Shown: positions 1 to 10,574 of the stretch, piece by piece
Layout of the letters: every line of letters begins with the position of its first letter
How positions within the stretch are numbered: position 1 is the first letter of the stretch
NCBI GenBank assembly: GCA_948144175.1
Contig: CANXME010001453.1
Location: forward strand, 372,001 to 436,000
DNA length: 64,000 nucleotides
Reading direction: 5' to 3'
From: Closterium sp. NIES-65
Taxonomy: Eukaryota > Streptophyta > Zygnematophyceae > Desmidiales > Closteriaceae
The notes under the pieces: generated by a model
Database searches by the model: none
The model's input: only the letters and a program-made list of their open reading frames with translations
Told to the model about the DNA's origin: nothing
Translations under genes and position numbers: made by a program

Positions 1-2
1 CT

Positions 3-3000
3 AGTGAGGCTGCTGCTCTAGGTGCCAGTGCGTCTGTGCTCTCAGGTGCTGGTGAGTCTGCCCTCTCAGGTACTGTGTCGGCTTCGGCCTCTCACACCTT
101 CACCCTTGACTCTGGAGCGTCTCGCTCCTTCTTTCGGGACCGCACCACTCTCACGCCGCTGAGTCGGCCGGTTGCGGTGTCCCTGGCTGACCCCTCTGGG
201 GGGCCTGTCCTGTCTCGCTTCTCCACTGTCCTCCCGTGTCCGGCGGCCCCCTCTGGCACCCTGACTGGTCTTTACCTCCCCTCGTTCTCGACGAACTTGG
301 TGAGTGGTGCTGACCTCCAGGATGCGGGTGTCCACCAGTTCACCCCTGCTCGTCAGCGGGTGACCCACTGCACGGAGGCGGATACAGGTCGCCACCTGGC
401 TACGTTTACACGTCGGCCAGGGTCGAGCCTGTACACTCTGACCACTGCTTCTCCTCCAGGTGCTGAGTCTGGTAGGGTCCCTTCGTCTGGTCAGGTGTTT
501 GCTGCAGCGTCCAGGTCTGGTCCTGAGTCTGCCCCCTGCTCGTGCCGTCGTCTGTCTCACGAGACCCTCCTCTGGCACCACCGCCTTGGCCACCCCTCTC
601 TGCTTCGGCTCAGGGGCATGGCCTCGCGAGTCCTTGTGTCTGGTCTTCCCCGGTCTCTCCCTCCCCTTCCTCCGGGCCCTGGCCCCACCTGTGTCCCCTG
701 TGTCGAGGGGCGCCAGCGTGCTGCCCCTCACTCCTCCCAGTTTCCTCCGACAGAGGCCCCGTTGCAGACGCTTCACATGGATGTGTGGGGCCCAGCCCGC
801 GTCCGTGGACAGGGTCAGGAGCGCTACTTCCTGCTGGTGGTTGACGACTACTCGCGTTACACCGCAGTCTTCCCCTTGCGCAGCAAGGGTGAGGTCACTG
901 CGGTGTTGATCGACTGGATCCGCGCAGCTCGTCTCCAGCTTCGGCGGAGCTTTGGCTCTAACTTCCCTGTTTTGCGTCTGCACTCGGACAGAGGCGGAGA
1001 GTTCTCCTCTGGCCTCCTGAGTGCCTACTGTCGTGCGCGAGGCATCCGTCAGACCTTCACGCTTCCGGACTCACCGCAGCAGAATGGGATTGCTGAGCGC
1101 CGCATTGGCATGGTCATGGACGTCGCTCGTACGTCCATGATGCATGCGGCTGCTCCCCATTTTCTGTGGCCGTTTGCGGTCAGGTACGCTGCGCACCAGA
1201 TCAACCTCCACCCCAGGGTCTCTCGACCGGAGACCTCCCCAGCCCTGCTGTGGACGGGGAAGGTTGGCGATGCGTCGGCGTTCCGGGTCTGGGGATCTCG
1301 GGCGTTTGTTCGCGACCTGTCTGCGGACAAGCTGTCCCCTCGTGCTTCTCCCTGCGTCTTCCTGGGGTTCCCCCCCGACGCCCCTGGGTGGCAGTTTTAC
1401 CACCCCACCTCTCGACGTGTTCTGTCCTCCCAGGACGTCACGTTCGACGAGTCGGTTCCCTACTACCGCCTCTTCCCCTACCGCACTCCGTCCCTCCCCC
1501 CACCCCCGCTCTTCTTGGTACCAGGTCCCCCCCCGGTAGTCCCCCTCCCCCCTCAGGGTCCTGCCCCTTCAGGTGTGTCCCAGGTAGACGCGGTCGAGCC
1601 TGTCGAGGTCACTGGTGACTCTGGTGCTGCTGCGGGAGCTGAGCCTGGGGGTGCGGAGTCTGGGGGTGCTGAGCCTGGAGGTGCCGAGTCTGGGGGTGCT
1701 GAGCCTGGGGGTGCTGAGCCTGGGGGTGCTGTGCCTGGGGGTGCTGAGTCTGGAGGTGCCGAGTCTGGGGGTGCTGTGCCTGGGGGTGCTGAGCCTGGGG
1801 GTGCTGAGCCTGGGGGTGCTGAGCCTGGGGGTGCCGTGCCTGGGGGTGCTGTGTCTAGGGGTGCTGAGCCTGGAGGTGCTGTGCCTGGAGGTGCTTCGTC
1901 TCGCCGGGAGCCACTCTCCCCACAGGAGCTGCGTGAGTGGTTTGCCGGGCGCTGGAGGCGTGCTGCTGGTGCTGGTGGTTCTTCGGCTGCAGAGGGTACT
2001 GCTGCTGCGCGCCCCGCCGGCGCTCGTACTGTGGGTGCTGGAGCTGCTGAGTCTGAGAGTTCTCCTGGAGCTGGTCCTGCTGAGGGTGTTGGCGCTGAGC
2101 CTGCCGTTGGCGGCCCGACTGACAGTGCTCCTGGTGCTGCGGCTGGAGGTTCTGGAGCTTCTGGTGGTGCTGCTGGAGGTGCTGCTGGAGTGGGTGCTCC
2201 TGCCGGGGCTGCTGGTGCTGTTCCTGCTGTTTCTAGCGTCGTCGCGCGGCCCCGACCGTACTTCGTTCCGCTCCTGCAGCAGGTTCTTGGTCTTACACCT
2301 CCTCCTCCTCCCTTAGAGGGTCCGCAGCCTGTCCGGTCACAGCCACAGCTACAGCCTGCCTCCCCTTTGCCTGCTCCTTCTCCCTACGCTGGTCCGACTG
2401 GAGGTCTTACTGAGCGTCGTGAGCCTGCGTCTCGTCCTGTGTCGCCTGTTCGTACTGAGCGCGCTAGTGGTCGCGGGTCGCGTCAGCGTCCTCCTCCTGT
2501 CCCTGGCACGCACCGGATGTCACTACGTCCGTCCACTGCTCCTCTGCGTGCCCCTTTGCCTTCTCCTCCTGCTTCCTCTCTTCCTACTCTTGCCGACCCG
2601 GAGTCGGACGCTCTTCGTGCTGCCAGTCCTACTGTCACGCGTCTCCTGGCTACTGCTGTCACTGACCCCTCCTTCGAGTCGTCTGCTGCGTCTGCCCTTG
2701 TCACTGAGCTTGTCGACTTTGCTGCGCGCTGTCGTCTAGACTACGCTGCGAGTCTTGTCACTGAGTCTGAGTCCGCCTGTCCTCCGTCCGTCGGGGGTGA
2801 GTGTGCCCTTGGCACGGACGTCCTTGAGGACAGGCAGGAGGAGTTCCAGTGTCTGGCCGCCGCTTCACCTCGTCTCGCGTCTGTACTGCTAGCCCCTGAG
2901 GGAGACCCGGATGCACCAGACATCCCGACTCCGCGCTCTAACGCGGAGGCGATAGAGGGTCCCTACTCCTCTCAGTGGCAGGCAGCTATGGATGCAGAGA

Positions 3001-4502
3001 TGGCTTCCTGGAAGTCCACAGGCACCTACGTTGACGCTGTTCCCCCTCCTGGGGCGAACATCGTCAGTGGCATGTGGATTTTCAGGGTGAAGCGGCCGCC
3101 GGGTTCTCCGCCTGTCTTCAAGGCGCGTTACGTGGCTCGTGGCTTCAGTCAGCGGCAGGGGGTTGACTACTTTCAGACCTTCTCCCCCACCCCGAAGATG
3201 ACCACTCTTCGGGTTCTGCTACACGTTGCTGCTCACCGTGACTACGAGCTGCACTCTCTCGACTTCAGCACAGCTTTCTTGCAGGGCAGCCTGCACGAGG
3301 AGATCTGGCTGCGTCGCCCACCTGGCTTCACTGGGTCTTTCCCTCCTGGTACCCAGTGGAGTCTCCGGCGTCCAGTCTACGGTCTCCGCCAGGCGCCACG
3401 TGAGTGGCACGACACACTGAGGACTACACTCGCGGCACTTGGGTTTGCTCCTTCCACTGCCGACCCGTCGCTGTTTCTGCGCACCGACACCTCTCTGCCG
3501 CCGTTCTACATCCTCGTGTACGTCGACGACTTGGTCTTTGCCACAGCTGACACTGCTGGACTCGCCTACGTGAAGTCCGAGCTGCAGAAGAGACACACGT
3601 GCACTGACCTGGGTGAACTGCGCAGCTACCTTGGCTTGCAGATCACCCGGGACAGAGCACGCCGCACCATTACCCTGACTCAGTCACACATGGTGCAGCA
3701 GGTCCTTCAGCGCTTCGGCTTCACGTACTCCTCGCCTCAGGCCACTCCTCTGCCTACTCGCCACTCGCTCTCAGCTCTGCCTTCGGATGAGTCCGTAGAG
3801 TCGAGTGGCCTGTACCCAGAGCTTGTTGGCTGCCTCATGTACCTGATGACCTGCACACGACCTGACCTCGCATACCCTCTTAGCATTCTCGCACGCTTTG
3901 TTGCTCCTGGGAGACACCGACCAGAGCACATGGCTGCAGCGAAGAGGGTGTTGCGCTACTTGTGCAGTACGTCGGGCATGGGGCTAGTGCTTGGAGGGCG
4001 CAGTCCAGTGGTCCTCACTGGGCACGCAGACGCTTCTTGGGCTGACGACCAGGCTACGCAGCGGTCGTCACAGGGTTACACCTTCAGCCTTGGTTCCGGC
4101 TCTGTCTCGTGGCGGGCTACCCGCTCGACTTCTGTTCTCGGCTCCAGTTGTGAGGCTGAGATCTACGCTGGGGCTATGGCTGCACAGGAGTTACGCTGGC
4201 TCACCTACCTGCTGACCGACCTTGGAGAGCAGCCTCGTTCTCCTCCAGTCCTGTACGTAGACAACAAGGCCATGCTGGCCTTGTGTCGAGAGCAGCGACT
4301 GGAGCACAGAACGAAGCACATTGCTCTTCGCTACTTTCTTGCTCGTGAGCTACAGCAGCGTGGACAGCTGCGACTTGCGTACGTGGCCTCTGAGGCCAAC
4401 ACTGCTGATGTCTTCACCAAGGCACTTGCGCCTTGTGATCATCAGCGTTGCTGCACGCAGTTGGGTCTTGTGCCTGTCTTGCCTCACTTGCTCTCCTCTT
4501 GA
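3..4502 (+). CDS. Copia Gag-Pol polyprotein (protease-integrase-RT-RNase H), 5' partial
   Basis: The frame is open from the window edge to TGA at 4500-4502. Numbered from the Met codon at 36: the aspartic protease motif LDSGAS is at 24-29; the GAG-pre-integrase HHRLGH is near 180; the integrase catalytic triad is D249 (HMDVWGP), D318 (HSDRGGEF) and E354 (NGIAERR), a DD35E spacing; a linker of about 700 residues rich in Gly, Ala and Pro carries 18 pentapeptide repeats and a PYFVPLLQQVLG motif; RT has YVDDLVF near 1162; RNase H has HADASWADD near 1329, then SSCEAEIYAGA and YVDNKAML. The protein processes itself, copies element RNA into cDNA and integrates it. No frameshift or stop is visible, so it may still encode active enzyme; expression is unknown. 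Confidence 0.92.
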   Translation, partial: SEAAALGASASVLSGAGESALSGTVSASASHTFTLDSGASRSFFRDRTTLTPLSRPVAVSLADPSGGPVLSRFSTVLPCPAAPSGTLTGLYLPSFSTNLVSGADLQDAGVHQFTPARQRVTHCTEADTGRHLATFTRRPGSSLYTLTTASPPGAESGRVPSSGQVFAAASRSGPESAPCSCRRLSHETLLWHHRLGHPSLLRLRGMASRVLVSGLPRSLPPLPPGPGPTCVPCVEGRQRAAPHSSQFPPTEAPLQTLHMDVWGPARVRGQGQERYFLLVVDDYSRYTAVFPLRSKGEVTAVLIDWIRAARLQLRRSFGSNFPVLRLHSDRGGEFSSGLLSAYCRARGIRQTFTLPDSPQQNGIAERRIGMVMDVARTSMMHAAAPHFLWPFAVRYAAHQINLHPRVSRPETSPALLWTGKVGDASAFRVWGSRAFVRDLSADKLSPRASPCVFLGFPPDAPGWQFYHPTSRRVLSSQDVTFDESVPYYRLFPYRTPSLPPPPLFLVPGPPPVVPLPPQGPAPSGVSQVDAVEPVEVTGDSGAAAGAEPGGAESGGAEPGGAESGGAEPGGAEPGGAVPGGAESGGAESGGAVPGGAEPGGAEPGGAEPGGAVPGGAVSRGAEPGGAVPGGASSRREPLSPQELREWFAGRWRRAAGAGGSSAAEGTAAARPAGARTVGAGAAESESSPGAGPAEGVGAEPAVGGPTDSAPGAAAGGSGASGGAAGGAAGVGAPAGAAGAVPAVSSVVARPRPYFVPLLQQVLGLTPPPPPLEGPQPVRSQPQLQPASPLPAPSPYAGPTGGLTERREPASRPVSPVRTERASGRGSRQRPPPVPGTHRMSLRPSTAPLRAPLPSPPASSLPTLADPESDALRAASPTVTRLLATAVTDPSFESSAASALVTELVDFAARCRLDYAASLVTESESACPPSVGGECALGTDVLEDRQEEFQCLAAASPRLASVLLAPEGDPDAPDIPTPRSNAEAIEGPYSSQWQAAMDAEMASWKSTGTYVDAVPPPGANIVSGMWIFRVKRPPGSPPVFKARYVARGFSQRQGVDYFQTFSPTPKMTTLRVLLHVAAHRDYELHSLDFSTAFLQGSLHEEIWLRRPPGFTGSFPPGTQWSLRRPVYGLRQAPREWHDTLRTTLAALGFAPSTADPSLFLRTDTSLPPFYILVYVDDLVFATADTAGLAYVKSELQKRHTCTDLGELRSYLGLQITRDRARRTITLTQSHMVQQVLQRFGFTYSSPQATPLPTRHSLSALPSDESVESSGLYPELVGCLMYLMTCTRPDLAYPLSILARFVAPGRHRPEHMAAAKRVLRYLCSTSGMGLVLGGRSPVVLTGHADASWADDQATQRSSQGYTFSLGSGSVSWRATRSTSVLGSSCEAEIYAGAMAAQELRWLTYLLTDLGEQPRSPPVLYVDNKAMLALCREQRLEHRTKHIALRYFLARELQQRGQLRLAYVASEANTADVFTKALAPCDHQRCCTQLGLVPVLPHLLSS
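1630..1905 (+). repeat. 15-bp tandem repeat coding for GGAEP-type pentapeptides
   Basis: About 18 tandem 15-bp units encode Gly-Gly-Ala-Glu/Val-Pro/Ser in the linker between integrase and RT of R1. The same array at the same place in the protein occurs in R2 (about 7780-7900), A (29990-30190), I (39290-39540), H (45000-45170), G (52020-52240) and L (58480-58680), with different unit numbers and changed residues. Confidence 0.85.
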
Positions 4503-4699
4503 CCTTGCTTGTACTTTCGCATATATTTACTCTTGCTCTTGTATATCTCTATATATGATCTTGCATGTGAACTGGCCTTGTGGCCTTTGAACTTGTGCTC
4601 GGAATGCGTGGTGACTTTGTGATCCACCCTGAGCTTTGCTTTGCTTTGCTTGACTGGTCTTGTGATCCCTTGTTCTCCCCCACTTTGCCTATGGGGGTG

Positions 4700-4829
4700 T
4701 GTCAGAACTTATAGCTTACTTGTTTCTGTAGGCTATAGTGGGGTATCCCATAGGGGGTACAACCCAATTAGGGTTTCCTATTTGTACTCACTTCGTTCAT
4801 AGTCATTTCATTCTCGTTCTTTCTTTTCA
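4700..4829 (+). repeat. 3' LTR of R1
   Basis: It begins TGTCAGAAC directly after the polypurine tract and ends in CA, about 130 bp. The core (GGCTATAGTGGGGTA, then GGGGGTACAACCC) is shared with the LTRs of A, G, L and N. The exact 3' end (4829 or 4831) is set by comparison with G, whose LTR end is fixed by a TSD. Confidence 0.8.
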
Positions 4830-4895
4830 CAATGATCACAACCTAACAAGAGTAAACATGCAGGTATATATATAGAGATCACAGTACAAACAGAC

Positions 4896-7682
4896 TCAAG
4901 AAGTATGCAAGTGAGGTCCAGTAGGTACAAGGCCTAGAAGAGTGCAAAAGCGCTGATGGTCACAAGGCTGAAGCGCCTTGGTGAACACATCAGCAGTGTT
5001 GGCCTCAAAGGCCACGTAACGCAGACGAAGCTGACCACGCTGCTGCAGCTCTCGAGCAAGGAAGTAACGCAGAGCAATGTGCTTCGTTCTGTGCTCCAGT
5101 CTGTGCTCCTCACACAAGGCAATGGCTGCCTTGTTGTCGACGTACAGCACTGGAGGAGAACGAGGCTGCTCTCCAAGGTCAGTCAGCAAGTAGGTGAGCC
5201 AGCGTAGCTCCTGGGCCGCCATGGCTGTGGCGTAGATCTCAGCCTCACAACTGGAGCTGAGAACAGAAGAAGAGCGAGTAGAACGCCAAGAAACAGAACC
5301 AGAGCCAAGACTGAAGGAGTAACCCAGAGACGACCGCTGAGTAGCCTGGTCGTCTGCCCAAGAAGCGTCTGATAGCCCAGTGAGAACAACTGGGACTCGC
5401 CCTCCAAGCACTAGCCCCATGCCCGAAGTACTGCACAAGTAGCGCAACACCCTCTTAGCTGCATCCATGTGCTCCTTCCGGTGACGGCTCGGAGCGACAT
5501 AGCGTGCAAGAATGCTGAGAGGGTATGCAAGGTCTGGTCGAGTGCAGGTCATCAGGTACATGAGGCAACCCACAAGCTCTGGATACGGGCCACTCGGCTC
5601 TACGGACTCATCCGAAGGCAGAGCTGAGAGCGAGTGACCGGTAGGCAGAGGAGTGGGCTGAGGCGAGGAGTACGTGAAGCGGAAGCGCTGAAGGACCTGC
5701 TGCACCATGTGTGACTGAGTCAAGGTGATGGTGCGGCGTGCTCTGTCCCGGGTGATCCGCAAGCCAAGATAGCTTGTCAGTTCACCCAGGTCTGTGCACG
5801 TGTGTCTCTTCTGCAGCTCCGACTTCACGTGGGCGAGTGCCACAGTGTCAGCAGTAGCAAAGACCAAGTCGTCGACGTACACAAGGACGTAGAATGGCGG
5901 CAGTGAGGTGTCGGTGCGTAGAAACAGTGACAGGTCAGCAGTAGAAGGCGCGAACCCAAGAGCCGCAAGCGTAGTCCTCAGTGTGTCGTGCCACTCCCGA
6001 GGCGCCTGGCGGAGATCGTAGACTGGCCGTCGGAGGCTCCACTGGGTACCAGGAGGGAACGACCCTGTGAAGCCAGGTGGACGGCGCAGCAAGATCTCCT
6101 CGTGCAGGCTGCCCTGCAGGAAAGCAGTGCTGAAGTCAAGCGAGTGGAGCTCGTAGTCACGCTGAGCGGCGACGTGCAGCAGAACCCGAAGAGTGGTCAT
6201 CTTCGGGGTCAGGGAGAAGGTCTGGAAGAAGTCAACTCCCTCTCGCTGACTGAAGCCTCGTGCAACGTAACGCGCCTTGAAGACAGGCGGAGAGCCCGGC
6301 GGCCGCTTCACCCTGAAAATCCACATGCCACTGACGATGTTCGCCCCAGGTGGGGGAACCTCGTCGACGTAGGTGCCTGTGGACTTCCAGGAAGCCATCT
6401 CTGTGTCCATGGCTGACTGCCACTGAGAGGAGTAGGGATCGGCCATCGCCTTTGCGTAAGAGCGTGGGGTCGGGATGTCTGGTGCATCCGGTTCTCCCTC
6501 AGGGGCAACAAGCATGGACACGAGATGGGGCAAAGCGGCAGCAAAGCACTCAAACTCCTCCTGCCTGTCCTCAAGGACGTCAGTGCCAAGAGCACACTCA
6601 CCCCCGACGGACGGAGGACAGACAGACTCAGACTCAGCAACTAGGCTAGCAGCGTAGTCTAGACGACAGCGAGCAGCAAAGTCGACAAGCTCAGCAACTA
6701 AGGCAGACGCACCAGCAGACTCAAAGGAAGGGTCAATGACAACAGTAGCTAGGAGACGCGTGACATTAGGACTGGTAGCACGAAGAGAGTCTGACCCAAG
6801 GTCAGCAAGAGCAGGAAGAGAGGAAGCAGGAGGAGACGGCAGTGGGACACGCTGTGGAGCAGTGGACGGACGAAGCGCCATCCGGTGAGTGCCTGGGACA
6901 GCAGGAAGACGCTGACGCTGGAATCGACTACTAGAGAGAGCAGTGCGGACAGGCGACTCAGGACGAGACTCAGGCGACGCAGGACGAGACGCAGGCTCAC
7001 GCCGCTCAGTAAGACCTCCAGTCAGACCAGTGTAAGGAGCAAGACCAGGGAGAGAGGAGGCAGACGGTAACGCCGACTGCAGCTGGACAGGTGGAGGACA
7101 TGCTAAGGAGGGAGGAGGAAAAGGAGGAGGAAGCTGACCAAGAACCTGCTGAAGGAGCGGAACAAAGTACGGCCGAGACCGAGCAGCGACACCAGAGCCA
7201 GCAGGGACACCCGCACCAGGGTCCGCAGCACCAGCAGCAGCTCCAGCACCCACGTCCTCAGCACCAGCAGCAGCTCCAACGCCCGGGTCCTCAGCACCAG
7301 TAGCAGCTCCAACGCCCGGGTCCGCAGCACCAGCGGCAGCTCCAACGCCTGGGTCGTCAGCACCAGCAGCAGCTCCAACGCCCGGGTCCTCAGCACCAGC
7401 AGAGGCTCCAACGCCCGGGTCCTCAGCACCAGCAGTAGCTCCAACGCCCGGGTCCTCAGCACCAGCAGCAGCTCCAACGCCCGGGTCCTCAGCACCAGCA
7501 GCAGATCTAACAGCAGCGGGGTCCGTAACACGAGGAACGCCACTCCGAAGAGTGCAGCGCCGCTCGTACCACTCACGGATCCGCTCGCGGGAGGGGAGCT
7601 CCCGAACGGGAGAAGAAGCACTAGCACCAGCCCCAGTAGTACGTCCGGCTCGAGCGGTACCTCTTCGGAGGCTGCAGTACTC
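4896..7682 (-). pseudogene. R2 linker, reverse transcriptase and RNase H
   Basis: This is the 3' half of R2's polyprotein, in the same frame as the upstream half but cut off by an in-frame stop at 7683-7685 (the TAC codon of LRAWY is followed by TAA). The first Met downstream is at 7253. The linker has about eight 11-residue repeats, then RPYFVPLLQQVLG. RT has LHSLDFSTAFLQGSLHEEI and YVDDLVFATAD. RNase H has SDASWADDQAT, SSCEAEIYATA and the C-terminal ANTADVFTKAL. From 7253 to 4896 it is unbroken (785 residues), so the enzyme domains look intact while the polyprotein as a whole is not. Confidence 0.85.
7235..7510. repeat. 33-bp tandem repeat in R2 linker
   Basis: About eight copies of a 33-bp unit (CTCCAACGCCCGGGTCCTCA plus 13 bp) encode an 11-residue Gly/Ala/Asp/Pro unit on the minus strand. 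The unit length is a multiple of three, so copy-number changes keep the frame. The other copies lack this array at this position. Confidence 0.85.
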
Positions 7683-9980
7683 TTAGTACCACGCACGCAG
7701 CTGCTCCGAGGAGAGGGCTCCTCCAGGTGCAGGACTCCCATGCCTAGTACCTTTAGACTCAGAACCCTCTGGACTCCGCAGCTCAGCACCACTAGGCTCC
7801 ACACCCCCAAGCTCAGCACCCCTAGGCTCTACACCCCCAGGCTCCACACCCCCAGGCTCCACACCCCCAGGCTCCACACCCCCAGGCTCAGCACCCCCAG
7901 CAGGACGAGAGTCGACAGCTACCTCAACAGGCTCAACCGGGTCTACCTGAGACACACCTGAGGGAGCGGCACCCTGAGGGGGGAGGGGGTCTGCAACAAC
8001 AGCACCTGGCGCGAGGAAGAGAGGCGGGGGGGGGAGCGGGGCAGTGCGGTAGGGGAAGAGGCGGTAGTAGGGGACGGACTCGTCAAAAGTGACGTCCTGG
8101 GAGGGCAAGACTCGGCGCGAGGTGGTGTGGTAAAACTGCCAACCAGACGCGTCCGGGACAAAGCCGAGGAAGACGCAGGGAACAGCACGAGAGGAGAGCT
8201 TGTCCGCAGACGAATCGCGGACAAAAGCTCGAGACCCCCAGACCCGGAAACGCGACGCATCGCCAACCTCCCCCGTCCACAGCAGCGTGGGTGAGGTCTC
8301 TGGCAAGGAGACACGGGGCCAGAGGTTGAGCTGATGCGCAGCGTACCGGACCGCAAACGGCCACAGAAAGTGGGGGGCAGCCGCATGGATCAAGGAGGTA
8401 CGGGCGACCTCCATGACCAGGCCAATGCGGCGCTCCGCAACCCCATTCTGTTGTGGAGAAGCCGGAAGAGTGAACGACTGCTCAATGCCGTGCTCAGCAC
8501 AGTAGGCTGCCAAGAGGTCGGAGGAGAACTCACCACCTCTGTCAGAGTGCAAGCGCAGGACAGGAAAGTCTGAGTGAAAACGCTCGCTGAGCTGGAGACG
8601 GGCTCTGCGGATCCAAGGGATCAAGACATCAGGGACCTCACCCTTGGTGCGCAAGGGGAAGACCGAGGTGTAGCGCGAGTAGTCGTCAACAACTATCAGG
8701 AAGTACCTCTCCTGACCCTGACCACGGACGCGGGCTGGGCCCCACACGTCCATGTGGAGTGTCTGCAAGGGAGCAGTCGTCGGGGGGAACGAGGAGGAGT
8801 GAGGAGCGGCGCGCTGTCGTCCCTCGACACAGGGGAGACAGGTAGGAGCAGGCGAGGGTTGGAGGGCAGGAAGGACCCTAGGCCGGCCAGAGACAAGGTA
8901 CCGGGAGTGCATGGCACGAAGCCGCTGCACAGACGGGTGGCCAAGGCGGTGGTGCCAGAGGACAGTCTTGTGTGCCAAAGACCGACACGAGCAGGGGGCG
9001 CAAAGCTGACCTGGCGCGGACGCGGACGCAGTCGCAGCAACCTGAGGGGACTCAGTAGTCAGTGTGTACACGTCCGACCCCGGCTGCCGAGTGAAGGTAG
9101 CCAAGTGACGGCCCGTACGAGCACACGTGCAGTGTGTCACGCGCTCGTAGGCAGGGGTGAACTGGTGAACACCCCCGTCCTGGAGTGCACATCCTGCCAC
9201 CAAGTTCGTTGAGAACGAGGGGAGGTGGAGACCTGACAGAATGCCCGACGGGACCGCAGGGCAGGGAAGGACAGTGGAAGAGGTCGCAATGACCGGACCC
9301 CCAGAGGGGTCAGCAAGGGAGACAGCAACTGGCCGAGCAAGCGGCTCAAGGGCACTGCGGTCACGTAAGAAGCAGCGAGAAGCACCTGAGTCGAGTGTGA
9401 AGGTGTGCAGTGCGGGAGTCGACGCAGTACCAAGGGGGGGAGACACACGAGCACCTAGAGCAGCAGCCTCACCAGCTCCTGGGGTAGCCGACACGCGAGT
9501 ACCTGGAGCGGCAGACGTACTGGCCCTAATGCCCGGGTCGGGCGGCACACACAAGTACTCAGCACCCTCTCCACTAGTAGACATCACATACATGGCAGAT
9601 AGAATAGCATCAAAGTCTAGAGCATAGATATCAATCCCCTTCTTCAGGAGATCAAGCGAGCGGGGCAGCTCAGTGGCCTGAGGGAACTGAACACCCCAAG
9701 CGTCGTCGAGACGAGAGAAGCAGCGCTTTGTGGCGTGCGGTCGTCCACACTGCTGACTAGTGCGGTCACCAGTGCGAATGACGTACGTGCAGCTAAGACC
9801 ACCCCCACCCCCGTGCTGAGAGTACCACTCACGGACCTCCTGGGGCGAGGGAGTGTGCTGCTGGCCCTAGCCACCGCCAGTGCCTCCACGGCCACCACCA
9901 ACGCTGCCACCTCCTCGACCACCCCAACCCCTACCGCCGCCTCGTCCACCGCCACCCCAACCGCCGCCTCCACTCCTGCC
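7683..9980 (-). pseudogene. R2 Gag C-terminus, protease and integrase
   Basis: Reading leftward from a Gly-rich tail, a zinc-like motif CX12CX3HX4C lies at about 9727-9800 (CTYVIRTGD, then QQCGRPHATKRC). A Met-initiated open frame of 636 residues runs from 9593 to the stop at 7683. It holds the protease motif LDSGASRCFL, the pre-integrase segment HHRLGHPS, the integrase motifs HMDVWGP, HSDRGGEF and NGVAERR, and a short pentapeptide array before the stop. The true Gag start is lost with the 5' end. Confidence 0.8.
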
Positions 9981-10017
9981 ACCTCCCCCGCCGCTGCCGC
10001 CACCACCCCCACCGCTG

Positions 10018-10051
10018 CACAGCTACAGGCAGTTACAGATATATTCCGACA
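10018..10051 (-). repeat. Remnant of F's leftmost LTR
   Basis: These 34 bp match the end of the full F LTRs (ACAGCTACA through ATTCCGACA) with one mismatch and are followed by the same PPT. Everything else of this LTR is gone and R2 sequence abuts it. Confidence 0.75.
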
Positions 10052-10574
10052 CTCCCCCATAACTGCCTGCAGAAGAAGCTAATGCAGAGACACCCCCTGA
10101 AGGGGTACACCAAGCGCAGCAGAAGAAGAGGGCAAGTGAGGAGGAGGGACTATATGAGGAGAGGCTGCTGGCAGGTGAAGCTGCTGGCTCCAAGGCGGCT
10201 GCTTCTTGGAACCTTCCTCAGTCCTCCAACTCCTCCTTCCATACTCCTTGACAACCCTAGCACCTCTCCCTCAGCTCCCCCACACCCTCACACCCACCCC
10301 CCCCCCCCCCAGCGGCAGCTGCAGCAGTGGGAGAGAAAGGAGGAGGAGGGGAAGGGGATCACACACACCCATCACCCCCATACCCGCCACCCCCATAGCC
10401 TCCGTTCCACGGCTGTACGCGCAGCAGGGAGACAAAGAAGGGGGAGGGGGAAGAGTAGGGGCAGCATAGGCACGGGTAGAGCAGCCGCGCGTGCAGGGCA
10501 ACAGCGCGGAGCAGTAGCAGAGCGCACAAGGGCGCAGGCAGACCAGAGCGCACAAGGGCGCGGGCAGCAGCAGG

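Larger units (their letters stand above)
1..4829 (+). mobile_element. R1: Ty1/copia LTR retrotransposon, 3' part
   Basis: The 5' LTR, PBS and most of Gag lie left of the window. What remains is protease, integrase, RT and RNase H in one open frame, a 3' untranslated stretch of about 200 bp, a polypurine tract (4688-4699, reading ATGGGGGTG) and a 3' LTR. The right edge runs straight into the 3' end of R2, which is in the opposite orientation, so R1 probably inserted into R2's 3' UTR. The TSD cannot be tested because the left edge is outside. The long unbroken frame makes this one of the better preserved members of its superfamily here. Confidence 0.9.
4830..10017 (-). mobile_element. R2: degraded copia element, 5' end missing
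   Basis: From high to low coordinates it carries a Gly-rich Gag tail with zinc motif (about 9720-10017), protease, integrase, repeat-rich linker, RT and RNase H. The 3' UTR is cut after about 65 bp by R1, so no 3' LTR is seen. The 5' side is cut at about 10017, where a 34-bp remnant of an F LTR begins; no Gag N-terminus, leader or 5' LTR follows on the far side of F. R2 is therefore a truncated copy rather than a copy with F inserted in its middle. Confidence 0.85.

Noticed and set aside
66-983. Long frame antisense to R1's protease and integrase
   Set aside because: It is a shadow of GC-rich coding sequence; the opposite strand has clear protease and integrase motifs.
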